The notes: generated from the letters alone by a model not told the origin. 64,000 nt of DNA from Lewinellaceae bacterium (GCA_020636255.1 JACJYE010000014.1:124001-188000), one strand, 5' to 3'; counted from the first letter of the stretch, positions 26,213 through 34,893 are shown. Translations and numbers: made by a program.

Positions 26213-26301
26213 ACACAATGCCGGCACAGCTTAAACACCCGGCCCAAATTTATGGTTCCTGAAAATATTAAGCCTGCCCAAATTCTGTTACTTTCGCGCT
26301 T

Positions 26302-26985
26302 ATGGCGCTTTTACTGCTCATAGAAACGGCCACCGACACCTGCTCCATCGGCATCAGCGATGGCCTTCAGATGTTGGCCCTGCACAACGCCCCGGAGCCT
26401 TACCAGCACGCTTCGCAGATTACGCTGCTGATAGGCCGTTGCCTGGAAGACAGCGGTTTTACACTGCCCGAGATAGAAGGCGTAGCGCTCAGCAGCGGGC
26501 CTGGTTCCTATACCTCCCTGCGCGTGGGCACAGCTACGGCCAAAGGCATCTGCTACAGCCTCGACAAACCCCTCGTCGTCGTGGACACCCTCCAGTCGCT
26601 GGCGCTGGCCAGCCTGCGCCAGGAACGCGAGGACGCCCTGTACTTCCCCCTCATCGATGCCAGGCGCATGGAGGCCTATACTGCCGGCTTCGACGCTGCC
26701 AACGAGCGCATAACCGAAGCCGAGGCCATCATTATCAACGAGTTTTCTTTTTCCGAATACCTGCAGGCGGGGCATACGGTCGTGTTATCTGGCAACGGCG
26801 CCGCAAAATGCGCCGGCCTGCTGCCCGACAAAGGGGTCATTTACAGCGAAACCGTTTGTTCAGCTGCCCACCTGGCCCCGCTGGCCCTGCCGGCATTCGA
26901 AGGCGGCCGGTTTGCCGATATCGCCTACTACAGCCCTTTTTACCTCAAACCGCCAAACATTACCACACCGAAAAAGCTATTGTAA
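26302..26985 (+). CDS. tsaB: tRNA threonylcarbamoyladenosine biosynthesis protein TsaB
   Basis: Partner of TsaD in making t6A37 on ANN-decoding tRNAs. 227 residues. The ASKHA-fold start MALLLLIETATDTCSIGI and the GVALSSGPGSYTSLRVGTATAKG block (about 55-77) are the TsaB signatures; DARRMEAYTA follows at about 115. The metal-binding His pair of TsaD is absent, as expected for TsaB. A TACTTTCG box (26289-26296) ends 5 bp before the ATG, so the message may be nearly leaderless. Confidence 0.95.
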   Translation: MALLLLIETATDTCSIGISDGLQMLALHNAPEPYQHASQITLLIGRCLEDSGFTLPEIEGVALSSGPGSYTSLRVGTATAKGICYSLDKPLVVVDTLQSLALASLRQEREDALYFPLIDARRMEAYTAGFDAANERITEAEAIIINEFSFSEYLQAGHTVVLSGNGAAKCAGLLPDKGVIYSETVCSAAHLAPLALPAFEGGRFADIAYYSPFYLKPPNITTPKKLL

Positions 26986-27050
26986 AAAGGCCTTTCAATA
27001 AAATTGTCGATTTACTTTGATTACACATTTTATTTATGTGAATATTTTTA

Positions 27051-27058
27051 TAATTTTG
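27051..27058 (+). promoter_or_regulatory. -7 box for the first ArsR gene
   Basis: TAATTTTG in a very AT-rich stretch (26990-27165), 107 bp before the start. No well-spaced -33 box is seen. Confidence 0.35.
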
Positions 27059-27165
27059 CATATAATACAGTCTTGATATTTTTTACTTTCCACTAACCCT
27101 TGAAGTTTGGCACGGTATTTGGCTAAGGTTATTTGGAAATTATCTAATATGAAAAACGAGAAAAT

Positions 27166-27504
27166 ATGAGAAAACAAAAAAACGAAACCGTCATTCTAAA
27201 GAAGGGAGAAGGCGATATCAAACTCGACTACGCCGAGCTCAGAAAAGCTGTGCTGGTGTTGAGAGCCGTCAACCATAAACTCCGGCAGCGCATCATCGAC
27301 CTGCTGGAAGAGAGCGATAGCCTCACCGTTACGGATATTTACATCAAGCTCCGCCTGGAGCAATCGGTCGCTTCGCAGCACCTGGCCATACTCCGCCGCG
27401 CCGGGGTGGTGGACACCGAGCGGCAGGGCAAATTCATCCATTATTCGCTGAATAAGGACCGCTTGTCTCAGATCTCGCGCCTGGTCGATGAGCTGGCTAT
27501 CTGA
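27166..27504 (+). CDS. ArsR-type winged-helix regulator (first of a pair)
   Basis: 112 residues. Residues about 25-100 form the ArsR winged helix: VLRAVNHKLRQRIIDLLEES, then TVTDIYIKLRLEQSVASQHLAILRRAGVVDTERQGKFIHYSL. The ELCxC metal site of arsenic or cadmium sensors is missing, so this is not a classic metal sensor. It is about 232 bp upstream of a close paralogue with the same MRK start and the same EQS-SQHL recognition helix. No transport or detoxification gene is adjacent; target and signal are unknown. A strong terminator follows. Confidence 0.9.
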   Translation: MRKQKNETVILKKGEGDIKLDYAELRKAVLVLRAVNHKLRQRIIDLLEESDSLTVTDIYIKLRLEQSVASQHLAILRRAGVVDTERQGKFIHYSLNKDRLSQISRLVDELAI

Positions 27505-27583
27505 GCTGCCCCTGCTACATCCAAACAGCCAGTATTGCTCCCCCACCCCTTTGCGGGTAGTTATGTATTTTAAGAATATCCAT

Positions 27584-27623
27584 ACAGAAGGTTCGCAATG
27601 CATTTTGCGAACCTTCTGTGTTT
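27584..27623 (+). terminator. Terminator after the first ArsR gene
   Basis: 15-bp perfect arms ACAGAAGGTTCGCAA and complement (27584-27598 and 27605-27619) around a 6-base loop, then GTTTT. The paralogous regulators are therefore separate transcripts. Confidence 0.8.
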
Positions 27624-27772
27624 TGCTCACCACCGGCCATTTTTAGGCCTTTTTTTTCCGCTACAGGCGCAAAGCCGTACATAGCCTTGTAAAAAATAAA
27701 AAAAAAATGCATATTTGCGCAAGGCTAATTTATTAGATGCCGAACAAACATTACTACCAAAACAAACTTTCT

Positions 27773-28087
27773 ATGAGAAAAACTAAAGTAAGCATTAACA
27801 GTGAGCGGCTGCATGCCTCCTCTGAAATCCTCCGGGCCATCGCCCATCCACTCCGCATGAAGATCCTTGAGTTTATCGACCGCAACGATGAGATCAACGT
27901 CAACAAGATCTACAATACGCTGAACCTCGAGCAGTCCATTACTTCACAACATCTTCGCATTTTACGGCAAGTGGGCCTGGTCAACACCCAGCGCGATGGC
28001 AAGTACATCCACTACAGTATCGATTATGACAAACTGAACAACGCGGTAGAGGCCATTCATTCCTTCCTGGAAGAGCCAGGAAATTAA
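27773..28087 (+). CDS. ArsR-type winged-helix regulator (second of a pair)
   Basis: The frame opens at 27737, but the ATG at 27773 (MRKTKVSINSERL) aligns with the start of its paralogue and gives 104 residues. The winged helix reads ILRAIAHPLRMKILEFIDRN...NVNKIYNTLNLEQSITSQHLRILRQVGLVNTQRDGKYIHYSI. HPLR is a hallmark of the family. The metal-site cysteines are absent here too. It is closed by a perfect palindrome shared with convergent lspA. Role unknown; possibly a house regulator with a protein or small-molecule signal. Confidence 0.9.
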   Translation: MRKTKVSINSERLHASSEILRAIAHPLRMKILEFIDRNDEINVNKIYNTLNLEQSITSQHLRILRQVGLVNTQRDGKYIHYSIDYDKLNNAVEAIHSFLEEPGN

Positions 28088-28116
28088 TATAGACAGCCCA
28101 CCCAACCAAAACGACA

Positions 28117-28152
28117 ACGGGGATACTGGCGCGCGCGCCAGTATCCCCGTTC
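28117..28152. terminator. Bidirectional palindrome between ArsR gene and lspA
   Basis: Perfect 36-bp palindrome with 18-bp arms beginning AACGGGGATACTGGCGCG. It lies in the 85-bp gap between two convergent stops. Confidence 0.75.
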
Positions 28153-28172
28153 GCTTTCAGTAGCGGGCAGTA

Positions 28173-28928
28173 TCAACGCTCCAGGCCCTGCTGTTCATCA
28201 TCCACAAGGCCTTTATGTAGGTGCTCTTCCGTCGATGGCCCTGCCGGTGTAATGCCGGAAAGTGCGATGTCCTCGGCCTGTGCATTTGCACGGGCATCCT
28301 GTAGCGCCTGGCTCGGATTTGCGAAAAAACTCCGCTGGAATAACAGGATATTCAGTACGCCAAGCGTAATGGACAGGTCGGCGAGGTTGAAAACAGGCTT
28401 AAAAAAGAGGTACGGCTCACCGCCCCACAGGGGCAGCCAATCGGGGAAATACCCGCTCAGGATGGGGAAGTACAACATGTCGACCACCCGCCCGTGAAGG
28501 AAGCTGCTGTAGCCGCCTTCCGGTGGGAACAGGGCTGCCAGGTTGCCGTAATGGGGCGACGAGGCGGAAAAGATCATGCCGTAAAAAGCACTGTCGAGAA
28601 TGTTGCCTACAGCACCCGCCAGAATGAGCGCAAAGCTTACCAACAGGCCCACCGACACCTTGATGTTGATGAGGAAACGGATGTAATAGGCCAGGAAACC
28701 AACCGCGAGGATGCGGAACAGGCTCAGCGCCAGCTTGCCATAAGCGCCGCCCAGGCTGATGCCAAAGGCCATGCCGTTGTTTTCCACAAAATGCAGCAGC
28801 GCCCAGTCAAACCCCAGTATCCGGATCTCCTCCCCATAGGCCATGTGCGTCTTGACCCAAATCTTCAATGACTGGTCCAGGATGAGGACTGCCGCTATAA
28901 CAGCCAGGACGATGTGTGATCTTTTCAA
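28173..28928 (-). CDS. lspA: Lipoprotein signal peptidase (signal peptidase II)
   Basis: Cleaves prolipoproteins before the lipidated Cys. 251 residues, longer than the usual 160-200. Four membrane helices are visible. The catalytic aspartates are Asp112 in GNILDS and Asp184 in FNLADLSITLG, and FVENNGMAFGI matches the conserved NxGxAF region. An insertion between the two Asp motifs (about 115-175) is usual in Bacteroidota. A hydrophilic tail of about 47 residues after 204 is extra and of unknown use. It fits the several lipoproteins in the window. Confidence 0.93.
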   Translation of the reverse strand: MKRSHIVLAVIAAVLILDQSLKIWVKTHMAYGEEIRILGFDWALLHFVENNGMAFGISLGGAYGKLALSLFRILAVGFLAYYIRFLINIKVSVGLLVSFALILAGAVGNILDSAFYGMIFSASSPHYGNLAALFPPEGGYSSFLHGRVVDMLYFPILSGYFPDWLPLWGGEPYLFFKPVFNLADLSITLGVLNILLFQRSFFANPSQALQDARANAQAEDIALSGITPAGPSTEEHLHKGLVDDEQQGLER

Positions 28929-28976
28929 GATGCAGGAATGTTTTCAGAATCTTCAAAAAAAGGGCAGAATGGCCGC

Positions 28977-29354
28977 TTATGAATGTTGCTTTTGCTTTGC
29001 TTCGATGCTTAACGTGGCATGCGGTACCGCACGCAGGCGCTCTTTTGAGATCAGCTTACCCGTTACGCGGCAAATGCCGTAAACCTTGTTCTGAATGCGG
29101 ACCAGCGCATTTTCAAGGTGCTGGATGTGCTTGCGCTGACGGCCGGCAAGGCTGCTCAGCCGCTCACTTTCTGCCGTCCCGATCCCGTCGTCAAGAGCTT
29201 TGATCTTCGCATCGGGGTTGTCGGCCATTTCAGATAGTTGGTCCAGATAGAATTGAAGCTGCTGCCTGGCAGTGTTCAGCTTTTCTTCAATGATCGCTTT
29301 GAACTCCTCCAGCTCTTCATCGCTGTAACGGGTCTTTTCAGCGTTCCGATTCAT
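28977..29354 (-). CDS. TraR/DksA family protein lacking the zinc cysteines
   Basis: 125 residues. The N-terminal half is a coiled coil (EELEEFKAIIEEKLNTARQQLQFYLDQL), as in DksA, which inserts it into the RNA polymerase secondary channel. The C-terminal zinc-finger region is recognisable (YGICRVTGKLISKERLRAVPHATLS), but only Cys95 remains of the usual four; the others are Thr/Ser-type replacements. This degenerate form is common in Bacteroidota. It lies 48 bp upstream of lspA on the same strand and is probably co-transcribed with it. Confidence 0.88.
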   Translation of the reverse strand: MNRNAEKTRYSDEELEEFKAIIEEKLNTARQQLQFYLDQLSEMADNPDAKIKALDDGIGTAESERLSSLAGRQRKHIQHLENALVRIQNKVYGICRVTGKLISKERLRAVPHATLSIEAKQKQHS

Positions 29355-29546
29355 AAAATTCCGGTTTTGCCTTCAAGTTGGGAAAAAACACAGTGGGTGC
29401 CGAAGCATGCTCACTGATTTCAGGGCGCAAAAGTACGAATAATATTCCCTTTGGAGGCAGCAGAGCTGTTAAATTTGCCCTCCGCCGCCGCTTTCCAAAA
29501 CGAATTTGCCCTCCCTTACAAACAACATGAGACAAGCAATAGTTAC

Positions 29547-29584
29547 TTTTTTAGCTCAAAGGTTGGCCTCCAAACATGCTCTTA
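29547..29584. repeat. TAAGAGC dispersed element, half copy at a stop codon
   Basis: On the minus strand it begins with the stop codon of the next gene: TAAGAGCATGTTTGGAGGCC, then AACCTTTGAGCTAAAAA. It matches the right half of the full element at 32.66 kb. Confidence 0.7.
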
Positions 29585-30073
29585 ACCCTGTAATGTGATA
29601 CCAGCCAGACAGTCAATGGCCGTCTTCAGGCTGATGAATATTGCTTCCCTCCCTTCTGGAGTTACTATATCGTCCTCCTCGTCTTCCGCAAGGGCGTCTT
29701 CAACGAAAGCCAGGAGATCCTCCTGCGGGTAGCCCTGAAAAAAAAGGCCGAGCCGCTGGTGAAAATCCTTTGCCCGGCTTTGCTCCATGAGCCCCCAGTT
29801 GTATTCTTCTGCAGCGGCGAGCTGCTGCTCAGTGGCCTTTGTTCCCGGCGCTCCCGCACGGCGAAATGCTTCCCAGATCACGAGTACCAGATAAAGGATG
29901 TACTCCTTTTCCTCTTCGGTGAAGGCCTGAAAGTTCTCCGTAAAAAAATAAGAGAACAGGATAGGCTGTTGCTCCTGAAAAGCGGCCATGGCCTGCTCCA
30001 AAGCTGTTTCCGAGGCATTGAGCCCCATCGCCGCTTCTTCGATGTGTTGTTCGCTGATAAAAGACAAAGGCAT
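29582..30073 (-). CDS. Hypothetical acidic helical protein
   Basis: 163 residues, no family recognised. It is predicted mostly helical and acidic (ALAEDEEDDIVTPEGRE near 125-141), with no signal peptide or membrane helix and no catalytic motif. The segment TEEEKEYILYLVLVIWEAFRRAG (about 52-74) is amphipathic. The ATG at 30073 starts MPLSFISEQHIEEAA. Its stop codon is the first triplet of a dispersed repeat. It lies downstream of the OmpA gene with a dispersed motif between them. Probably a cytoplasmic protein; function not inferable. Confidence 0.7.
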   Translation of the reverse strand: MPLSFISEQHIEEAAMGLNASETALEQAMAAFQEQQPILFSYFFTENFQAFTEEEKEYILYLVLVIWEAFRRAGAPGTKATEQQLAAAEEYNWGLMEQSRAKDFHQRLGLFFQGYPQEDLLAFVEDALAEDEEDDIVTPEGREAIFISLKTAIDCLAGITLQG

Positions 30074-30105
30074 GTGCTGTTGGTTATTTCCCGCTCGGGG
30101 TTTTA

Positions 30106-30144
30106 GTAGTGTTCAAAAGATTAGTTCTCCATTGGAGATCTATG
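30106..30144. repeat. Dispersed TCTCC/GGA motif, copy 2
   Basis: TAGTGTTCAAAAGATTAG followed by TTCTCCATTGGAGATC. It fills the gap just before the stop codon of the OmpA gene (minus strand). Confidence 0.6.
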
Positions 30145-30148
30145 ATTA

Positions 30149-32584
30149 TTACTTATCAATGATGCGCAATTCGATGCGCTGGTTCATCCGCTGGCCCTCC
30201 GGGCTATCGTTCCCGCTTAGGGGTACCGACTTTCCATACCCTTTGAAAGTAACGCGCTGCTCATCAATGCCGTTGCCATAGAGGTAGTTCGCGACGGCCT
30301 TGGCACGCTGCAGGCTCAGGCCCAATGCCAGGCCATGGCTCAGCTGCGCTCCGGTATGAGCGGCAACTTCAACCACCAGCGCTGGGTTTTGCTCCAGAAA
30401 GGCCACTACACGCTTCAGCTCCGGATAGGCCGAAGGCAGAAATGCTGCCTTGTTGGGCTCAAAAACGACCTGGCTCAAAGGGATCAGCTGCCCCACCTCG
30501 GCTGGTATCAGTAGCAGGTCCTGGCGCACTTCCCGATAGCTTGCAGGGGCGGGCGGCGCCAAAGGGGCCACGGCCTCTTCCTGCCTGTGGGGAGGCGCCG
30601 GCCGTGGGCGGCTGCGCTCCACCTCGATCTGCTGCTGAAGCTTCTGGTCCAGCTCGGCCTGCAACTCGGCCTGGGTTTCTTTTTTTGCCCAGTAGGTGAG
30701 GTCGTTGCGCAAAGCTGCCCGTATATCGTCCCGCATTTCTTCCTCCAGTAACGTGCGGACCTCGGGTTCTACGGCGGCTTTCAGGTCGCCTCTAAGCTTT
30801 TGCTCCCATGCCGTTCCGGCAGCCCCCCCTTTGGCGGCCCATTGCGGCGATGGCGATGCACTGAAGTTCCTCCTGATCTCCTGGCGCATGGCTTCTTCTT
30901 TCAGCTCTATCTGCCGGCGTTCCCGCTGGCTCAGGGATTGGGCTACCTCCTGTTTGACATCCTCGAGCATCTGGCTGCTGAGCTCCTGTGTAATCACCGG
31001 CGCCATCGTTTCAACGAGGCCTTTTTCAACTTCCTCGCGAACATCATCGAAGCCTTTTGCTTCGTCCCACAACAGGCCTTCTTCCGCTTTCTTCACCTGC
31101 TCGGCCTGTTGCTGGCTGGCCTGCTGATCCTGATAACGCTGATATCGTGCCTTCAGGCTTTCCAGTTCCTGCTTCGATGACGAAGGGCCATTGTCTGTTT
31201 CCGGAGCAGGCACCTTCACCGTATCCCGGTTTATTTGCGTATACTGCTCATACCGATGCCGCAACGCATCGAGTTCGGGGTCAGATACAGGCTCCAGCCC
31301 GGGCAGGTTTGCGGGAAGTTTTTTTAGGGATGCCTGGTAGGCTTTGCGTTCCTGCCGAAGGGTTATAAGTTCGTCATCCAGCGCCCGGAGGTGCAATTGC
31401 AATTGCTCTATTTCGATATTGCGTTGCAAATAGGATACATCGTTGCCCACAGAGGCCAGCAGCACGGGGTTGTCGTAATCCAGTGCTTCGCTGGCCTGTC
31501 CCGCCGGGCCTGTCTCGGCGACGGAAAAATACCCCGGCAGCTCGGCAACCAGCCCGATGGGCTGGCCTGCGGGGATGACAAACTGAAAATCGCCCTGCGG
31601 CCCGGGGTGTTCTTCCGAATGCAGCCCCTCTGCCTCATAAGGCCTCACAAGGGCATCCAATGCTTTGCCGGATACCGCTTCCCTGACCTGGCCCGTGACA
31701 AGCACCATGGGTTCTGGCCTCAGGGCCTCCGGCAGGCTGGCCTCGAACAGGTCCAGCTGCCCGTCAGCCGTAGCCCGGGCCAGATATACGGCATCGCCGG
31801 AAGCAGGCATCGACAGGAAGATATCATCGCCGGAGGTATTAATGCCATCCCCCAGGTTTTCAGGGGCCGACCAGTTACTCCAACTATCATCCAGGCGGCG
31901 TGTGTAGTACAGGTCCTGCCCACCCATACCGCCGGGCCTGTCAGAAGAAAAATAGAGCGACCGGCCATCTGCCGCCAGGAATACGCCGAGCTCATCGGCC
32001 GGCGAATTGGCCACCGGCCCCAGATGCTGCAAAGGCTCCCAAACCCCTGACACCCCCATAAGGCTCACATAAAGATCGTGCTGGCCCAGGCCGTCAGGGC
32101 GCTCCATCGACACCATCATAACGCGCCCGTCGTGGTGGACATAAAGGCAGGCCTGCGTGCCGTTCAGGCCGATATGCTCAACGGGAAGCGGCTGAAGCAT
32201 GAGCCACGACCTGCCTTTCCGCTCGGTGTAGGACAGGCTTCCTGTAGCTGGTTTGTAGAGGTACAGGCGGCGTCCCGTAGCGCTGATGCCGACGACGGCC
32301 TCGCCGGCTCTGCTGTTGGCCGGCGCGCCCAGGTTGACTGCTTTTGCCCACTGCCCTCCCGGAGCCCGGTATGATACCCAGATGTCGTGCTCATCTTCTT
32401 CGCCCATATTCTGTGGATGGCCCAGGCGGGTAAAATAAATAGCGCGGCCCTCTGGCGAAACGACGGGCCAACTTTCATCGTAGCCGGTATTCAGTTGGAA
32501 AGGCAAAGGGTGCGCAGCTTCTCCCTGAGCGAGGAGCAGGAACGGCAAAAGAGTATGAAGTAGTACAGTTACAAAAGTTTTCAT
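30149..32584 (-). CDS. PD40 propeller plus OmpA C-terminal domain protein
   Basis: 811 residues with signal peptide (VTVLLHTLLPFLLLAQG). Residues about 30-290 hold PD40/WD40-like blades (GRAIYFTRLG, GRRLYLYKP, GRSLYFSSDRPGGMGGQDLY). A beta domain resembling a carboxypeptidase-regulatory fold is at about 295-365, then long coiled coils with many Gln, Glu and Lys at about 385-660. The C-terminal OmpA domain (about 690-811) has VFEPNKAAFLP and SLQRAKAVANYLYGNGIDEQRVTFKGYG, which bind peptidoglycan. This suits an outer-membrane-to-wall link; related proteins occur with type IX secretion and gliding, but a specific role here is not shown. Confidence 0.87.
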   Translation of the reverse strand: MKTFVTVLLHTLLPFLLLAQGEAAHPLPFQLNTGYDESWPVVSPEGRAIYFTRLGHPQNMGEEDEHDIWVSYRAPGGQWAKAVNLGAPANSRAGEAVVGISATGRRLYLYKPATGSLSYTERKGRSWLMLQPLPVEHIGLNGTQACLYVHHDGRVMMVSMERPDGLGQHDLYVSLMGVSGVWEPLQHLGPVANSPADELGVFLAADGRSLYFSSDRPGGMGGQDLYYTRRLDDSWSNWSAPENLGDGINTSGDDIFLSMPASGDAVYLARATADGQLDLFEASLPEALRPEPMVLVTGQVREAVSGKALDALVRPYEAEGLHSEEHPGPQGDFQFVIPAGQPIGLVAELPGYFSVAETGPAGQASEALDYDNPVLLASVGNDVSYLQRNIEIEQLQLHLRALDDELITLRQERKAYQASLKKLPANLPGLEPVSDPELDALRHRYEQYTQINRDTVKVPAPETDNGPSSSKQELESLKARYQRYQDQQASQQQAEQVKKAEEGLLWDEAKGFDDVREEVEKGLVETMAPVITQELSSQMLEDVKQEVAQSLSQRERRQIELKEEAMRQEIRRNFSASPSPQWAAKGGAAGTAWEQKLRGDLKAAVEPEVRTLLEEEMRDDIRAALRNDLTYWAKKETQAELQAELDQKLQQQIEVERSRPRPAPPHRQEEAVAPLAPPAPASYREVRQDLLLIPAEVGQLIPLSQVVFEPNKAAFLPSAYPELKRVVAFLEQNPALVVEVAAHTGAQLSHGLALGLSLQRAKAVANYLYGNGIDEQRVTFKGYGKSVPLSGNDSPEGQRMNQRIELRIIDK

Positions 32585-32662
32585 GGCTCGGCCGAATGAG
32601 TTATATTATTGGGACGGGCATTCCCGGAGAAAGTCATTATTCTATTGGAACAGTATGCACTT

Positions 32663-32740
32663 AGAGCTTGTTTGGAGGCCGCTTTCGGAGATAAAAAATT
32701 GACGTATTTTAGCTCAAAGGCTGGCCTCCGAACAAGCTCT
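32663..32740. repeat. TAAGAGC dispersed element, full palindromic copy
   Basis: Left arm AGAGCTTGTTTGGAGGCC (32663-32680) and right arm GGCCTCCGAACAAGCTCT (32723-32740) differ at one position, enclosing 42 AT-rich bases. It occupies the 206-bp gap between the SWIM gene stop and the OmpA gene start. Shorter or diverged copies lie at 29.5, 38.8, 53.96 and 62.55 kb. Confidence 0.85.
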
Positions 32741-32790
32741 GATATCCAGGCCAACTTTAAACGTGAAACCTGCAACTTTGAACAGCCCCC

Positions 32791-34149
32791 TTAAAATTGG
32801 CCGGGCAACACCCCCTCCAGGATGGAAGTGGTTCCCGTCAGCGGCACTACGCTACCGTCCGATACGATGGAAAGCGGCAACAGCGATTCGCCATTCCATT
32901 CTCCAAAGGCCTGTACAGGGCGGCCACCACTGAGCGCCAGCAATTTCCAGGCCGTATCGCCGCTATCGGCAAGCGGCAAGGTGTATGAACCAGGGCCCTG
33001 CACCCACCAGCGGCCCGATTTACGGAACGGCACTACGCCATCCAGCAGGCAGGGAAAAACCTGAAGCCAGGGGTTTGCCGCCAAAGCCGCTGCATAGGCA
33101 TCCGCAAATGCGGCCAGCGAGGGGTAACCGGCCAGCCTGGGCACGGTTGCATGATAGGGTGCGGCCTTCCGCACCAGGGCCCGCAGGGGGTAAGCAGCCG
33201 GGTAATAGATAGCCTCTCCCCGGAGCATACTACCTATAGGCCAGTGGGCCTCATAGCCCTGACGCCCCCAGGCATAATCGAGCAAAAGGGCATGACGGCG
33301 GCTTTGTTCCCCCCAAAGCCAGGTGCGCCGGTATCTCAGCTTGTCGTCCTCGCTATCCCCTTCCAACTGGCCGATCACCAGCCAGTTGTCAGACAGGCCA
33401 CTCTGCTGGAGCAAAGCCTCTTTTTTGTGATTAACGCCCGCCAGAGCGAGTAGTTCGTCCTGCATTGGCCCGGGCAACTCGTCAAGCTGCTTGAAGCCCT
33501 GCACGAACAGGTATAGAGCGCCAATTTCTCCCAGCAGCCGGCTGTGCCACTGTTCATCGGCCATGGCCGATTTGAAAGCCCGTATCCGCCGGGCAATCCC
33601 TCCCAGCTTGGCGTCCACCATCCGGGCGGCAAAGCTGTCCCAGAAAGCTTCCGGCTGGTTTTCGGCAGTGGAAAGCCCCTGCTGAACAAGGTCGAGCAGC
33701 CATTGCTCCAGGTCCTTCACACCCTGCTGCATAAGTGCCAGACGTTGGCCGAAACGGCGCAGGCTGTCCGCTTCGCGCTGGGCCTTTGCTTCCGGAGAAA
33801 TAACAGCCCGAACGGGCTGCCGAAGCAGCTCACGGGCCCAGGAAGGAGCAGACTCCACGGTTGGAATAGGTTCACCAGCCTTTACGAACCGAAAAAGCAG
33901 GGCCAGAATATGCCTGCAGGGCATGTAACGCCCTTTACAATCACATCGGAAAGCATCGCCGGCCAGGCTGGCCACCACATGGTAGGTATGGCCTCCACTG
34001 CTACGGCAGGCGCCCCATAGCAGGTTGCCGTCGCCGGCCAGTTCTTCCCAATGGCGGGCAGAAGACAGCGCTCTGGCCTTCTCCAGTACGAGATTGTTGG
34101 GCGCCAATTCGGCGATATTGCGGTAAGTCCAATCCAAACAGACTCTCAA
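32791..34149 (-). CDS. SWIM zinc-finger protein
   Basis: 452 residues. A SWIM zinc motif CxCx(n)CxH is formed by Cys69, Cys71, Cys78 and His80 (FRCDCKGRYMPCRHILALL), preceded by GHTYHVVASL as is typical. The remaining 350 residues form a largely helical part and a C-terminal beta-rich part without known motif. SWIM proteins bind DNA or protein; bacterial ones of this type are often near MoxR/vWA genes, but here the neighbour is rnc, whose stop is directly adjacent (0 bp to this ATG). Shared transcription with rnc is therefore likely. Confidence 0.85.
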   Translation of the reverse strand: MRVCLDWTYRNIAELAPNNLVLEKARALSSARHWEELAGDGNLLWGACRSSGGHTYHVVASLAGDAFRCDCKGRYMPCRHILALLFRFVKAGEPIPTVESAPSWARELLRQPVRAVISPEAKAQREADSLRRFGQRLALMQQGVKDLEQWLLDLVQQGLSTAENQPEAFWDSFAARMVDAKLGGIARRIRAFKSAMADEQWHSRLLGEIGALYLFVQGFKQLDELPGPMQDELLALAGVNHKKEALLQQSGLSDNWLVIGQLEGDSEDDKLRYRRTWLWGEQSRRHALLLDYAWGRQGYEAHWPIGSMLRGEAIYYPAAYPLRALVRKAAPYHATVPRLAGYPSLAAFADAYAAALAANPWLQVFPCLLDGVVPFRKSGRWWVQGPGSYTLPLADSGDTAWKLLALSGGRPVQAFGEWNGESLLPLSIVSDGSVVPLTGTTSILEGVLPGQF

Positions 34150-34893
34150 TTATTCTTCGTCATCATCGGGCTCCAGAATACCAAGGGCAACCATCGCCTT
34201 TTCAGAAGCTGTTTGCTCCGCGCTTTTCTTATTGAAGTCGTCTGCGGTAGCCAAACGCTCGCCGTTGACCAGTACGGCCACCTTGAAGCGGTCGCGTTTT
34301 TCAAACTTGTACCGGGCCAGCAGCTTGTAGCTCACGGTCTGGCCATTCTTCTGGCACCACTCCAGGAGCTGGCTCTTGTAGTTGTCGTCGAAACTTTCGA
34401 GTTCGTGTACATCCACATAACCTCTCAGGATCTTGTTGACGACGAACCTCTTGGTGCCCGTATACCCTCTTTCAAGGTAAACGGCGCCGACGAGCGCCTC
34501 CACGGCATTGCCCAGCATGGAACGGCTGAGACGCGTCTGGTTGTACTCCGACAGGAGCATGTCCAGCCCCATCTTGTCGCCGATCTTGTTGAGCGATTTG
34601 CGCTTAACGATCTTGGAGCGCATCTTGGTCAGGAAGCCCTCATTGCTGTTCGGGTACTTCTTAAAAAGGTATTCCGCCACGATGGTGCCCAGCACGGCAT
34701 CGCCCAGATATTCAAGGCGCTCGTTGTTCTGGATGGCATAGGCCTTTTCCGAGGAAGTGGATTTATGCGAGAAGGCCAGCTTAAAAATGGCCAGGTTGGA
34801 AGGCGTAAAGCCCAGCAACTGCCGAAGCCGCCGGGTAAAGGCCTTGTCCTCGGAGAGGTAGAGGTTGTGGAGTCTGAATAAAAACCGCAGCAA
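34150..34893 (-). CDS. rnc: Ribonuclease III
   Basis: Cuts double-stranded RNA in rRNA and mRNA processing. 247 residues. The signature NERLEYLGDAVL holds Glu58, Glu61 and Asp65; the second acidic site reads GNAVEALVG with Asn129 and Glu132, where E. coli has Asp and Glu. The dsRNA-binding domain lies at about 165-240 (YKSQLLEWCQKNGQ...KKSAEQTASEKAMVALG). The start appears to be TTG at 34893, because a stop codon lies two codons upstream and no ATG occurs before residue 91. It follows fabF and acpP in the classic order. Confidence 0.93.
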   Translation of the reverse strand: MLRFLFRLHNLYLSEDKAFTRRLRQLLGFTPSNLAIFKLAFSHKSTSSEKAYAIQNNERLEYLGDAVLGTIVAEYLFKKYPNSNEGFLTKMRSKIVKRKSLNKIGDKMGLDMLLSEYNQTRLSRSMLGNAVEALVGAVYLERGYTGTKRFVVNKILRGYVDVHELESFDDNYKSQLLEWCQKNGQTVSYKLLARYKFEKRDRFKVAVLVNGERLATADDFNKKSAEQTASEKAMVALGILEPDDDEE

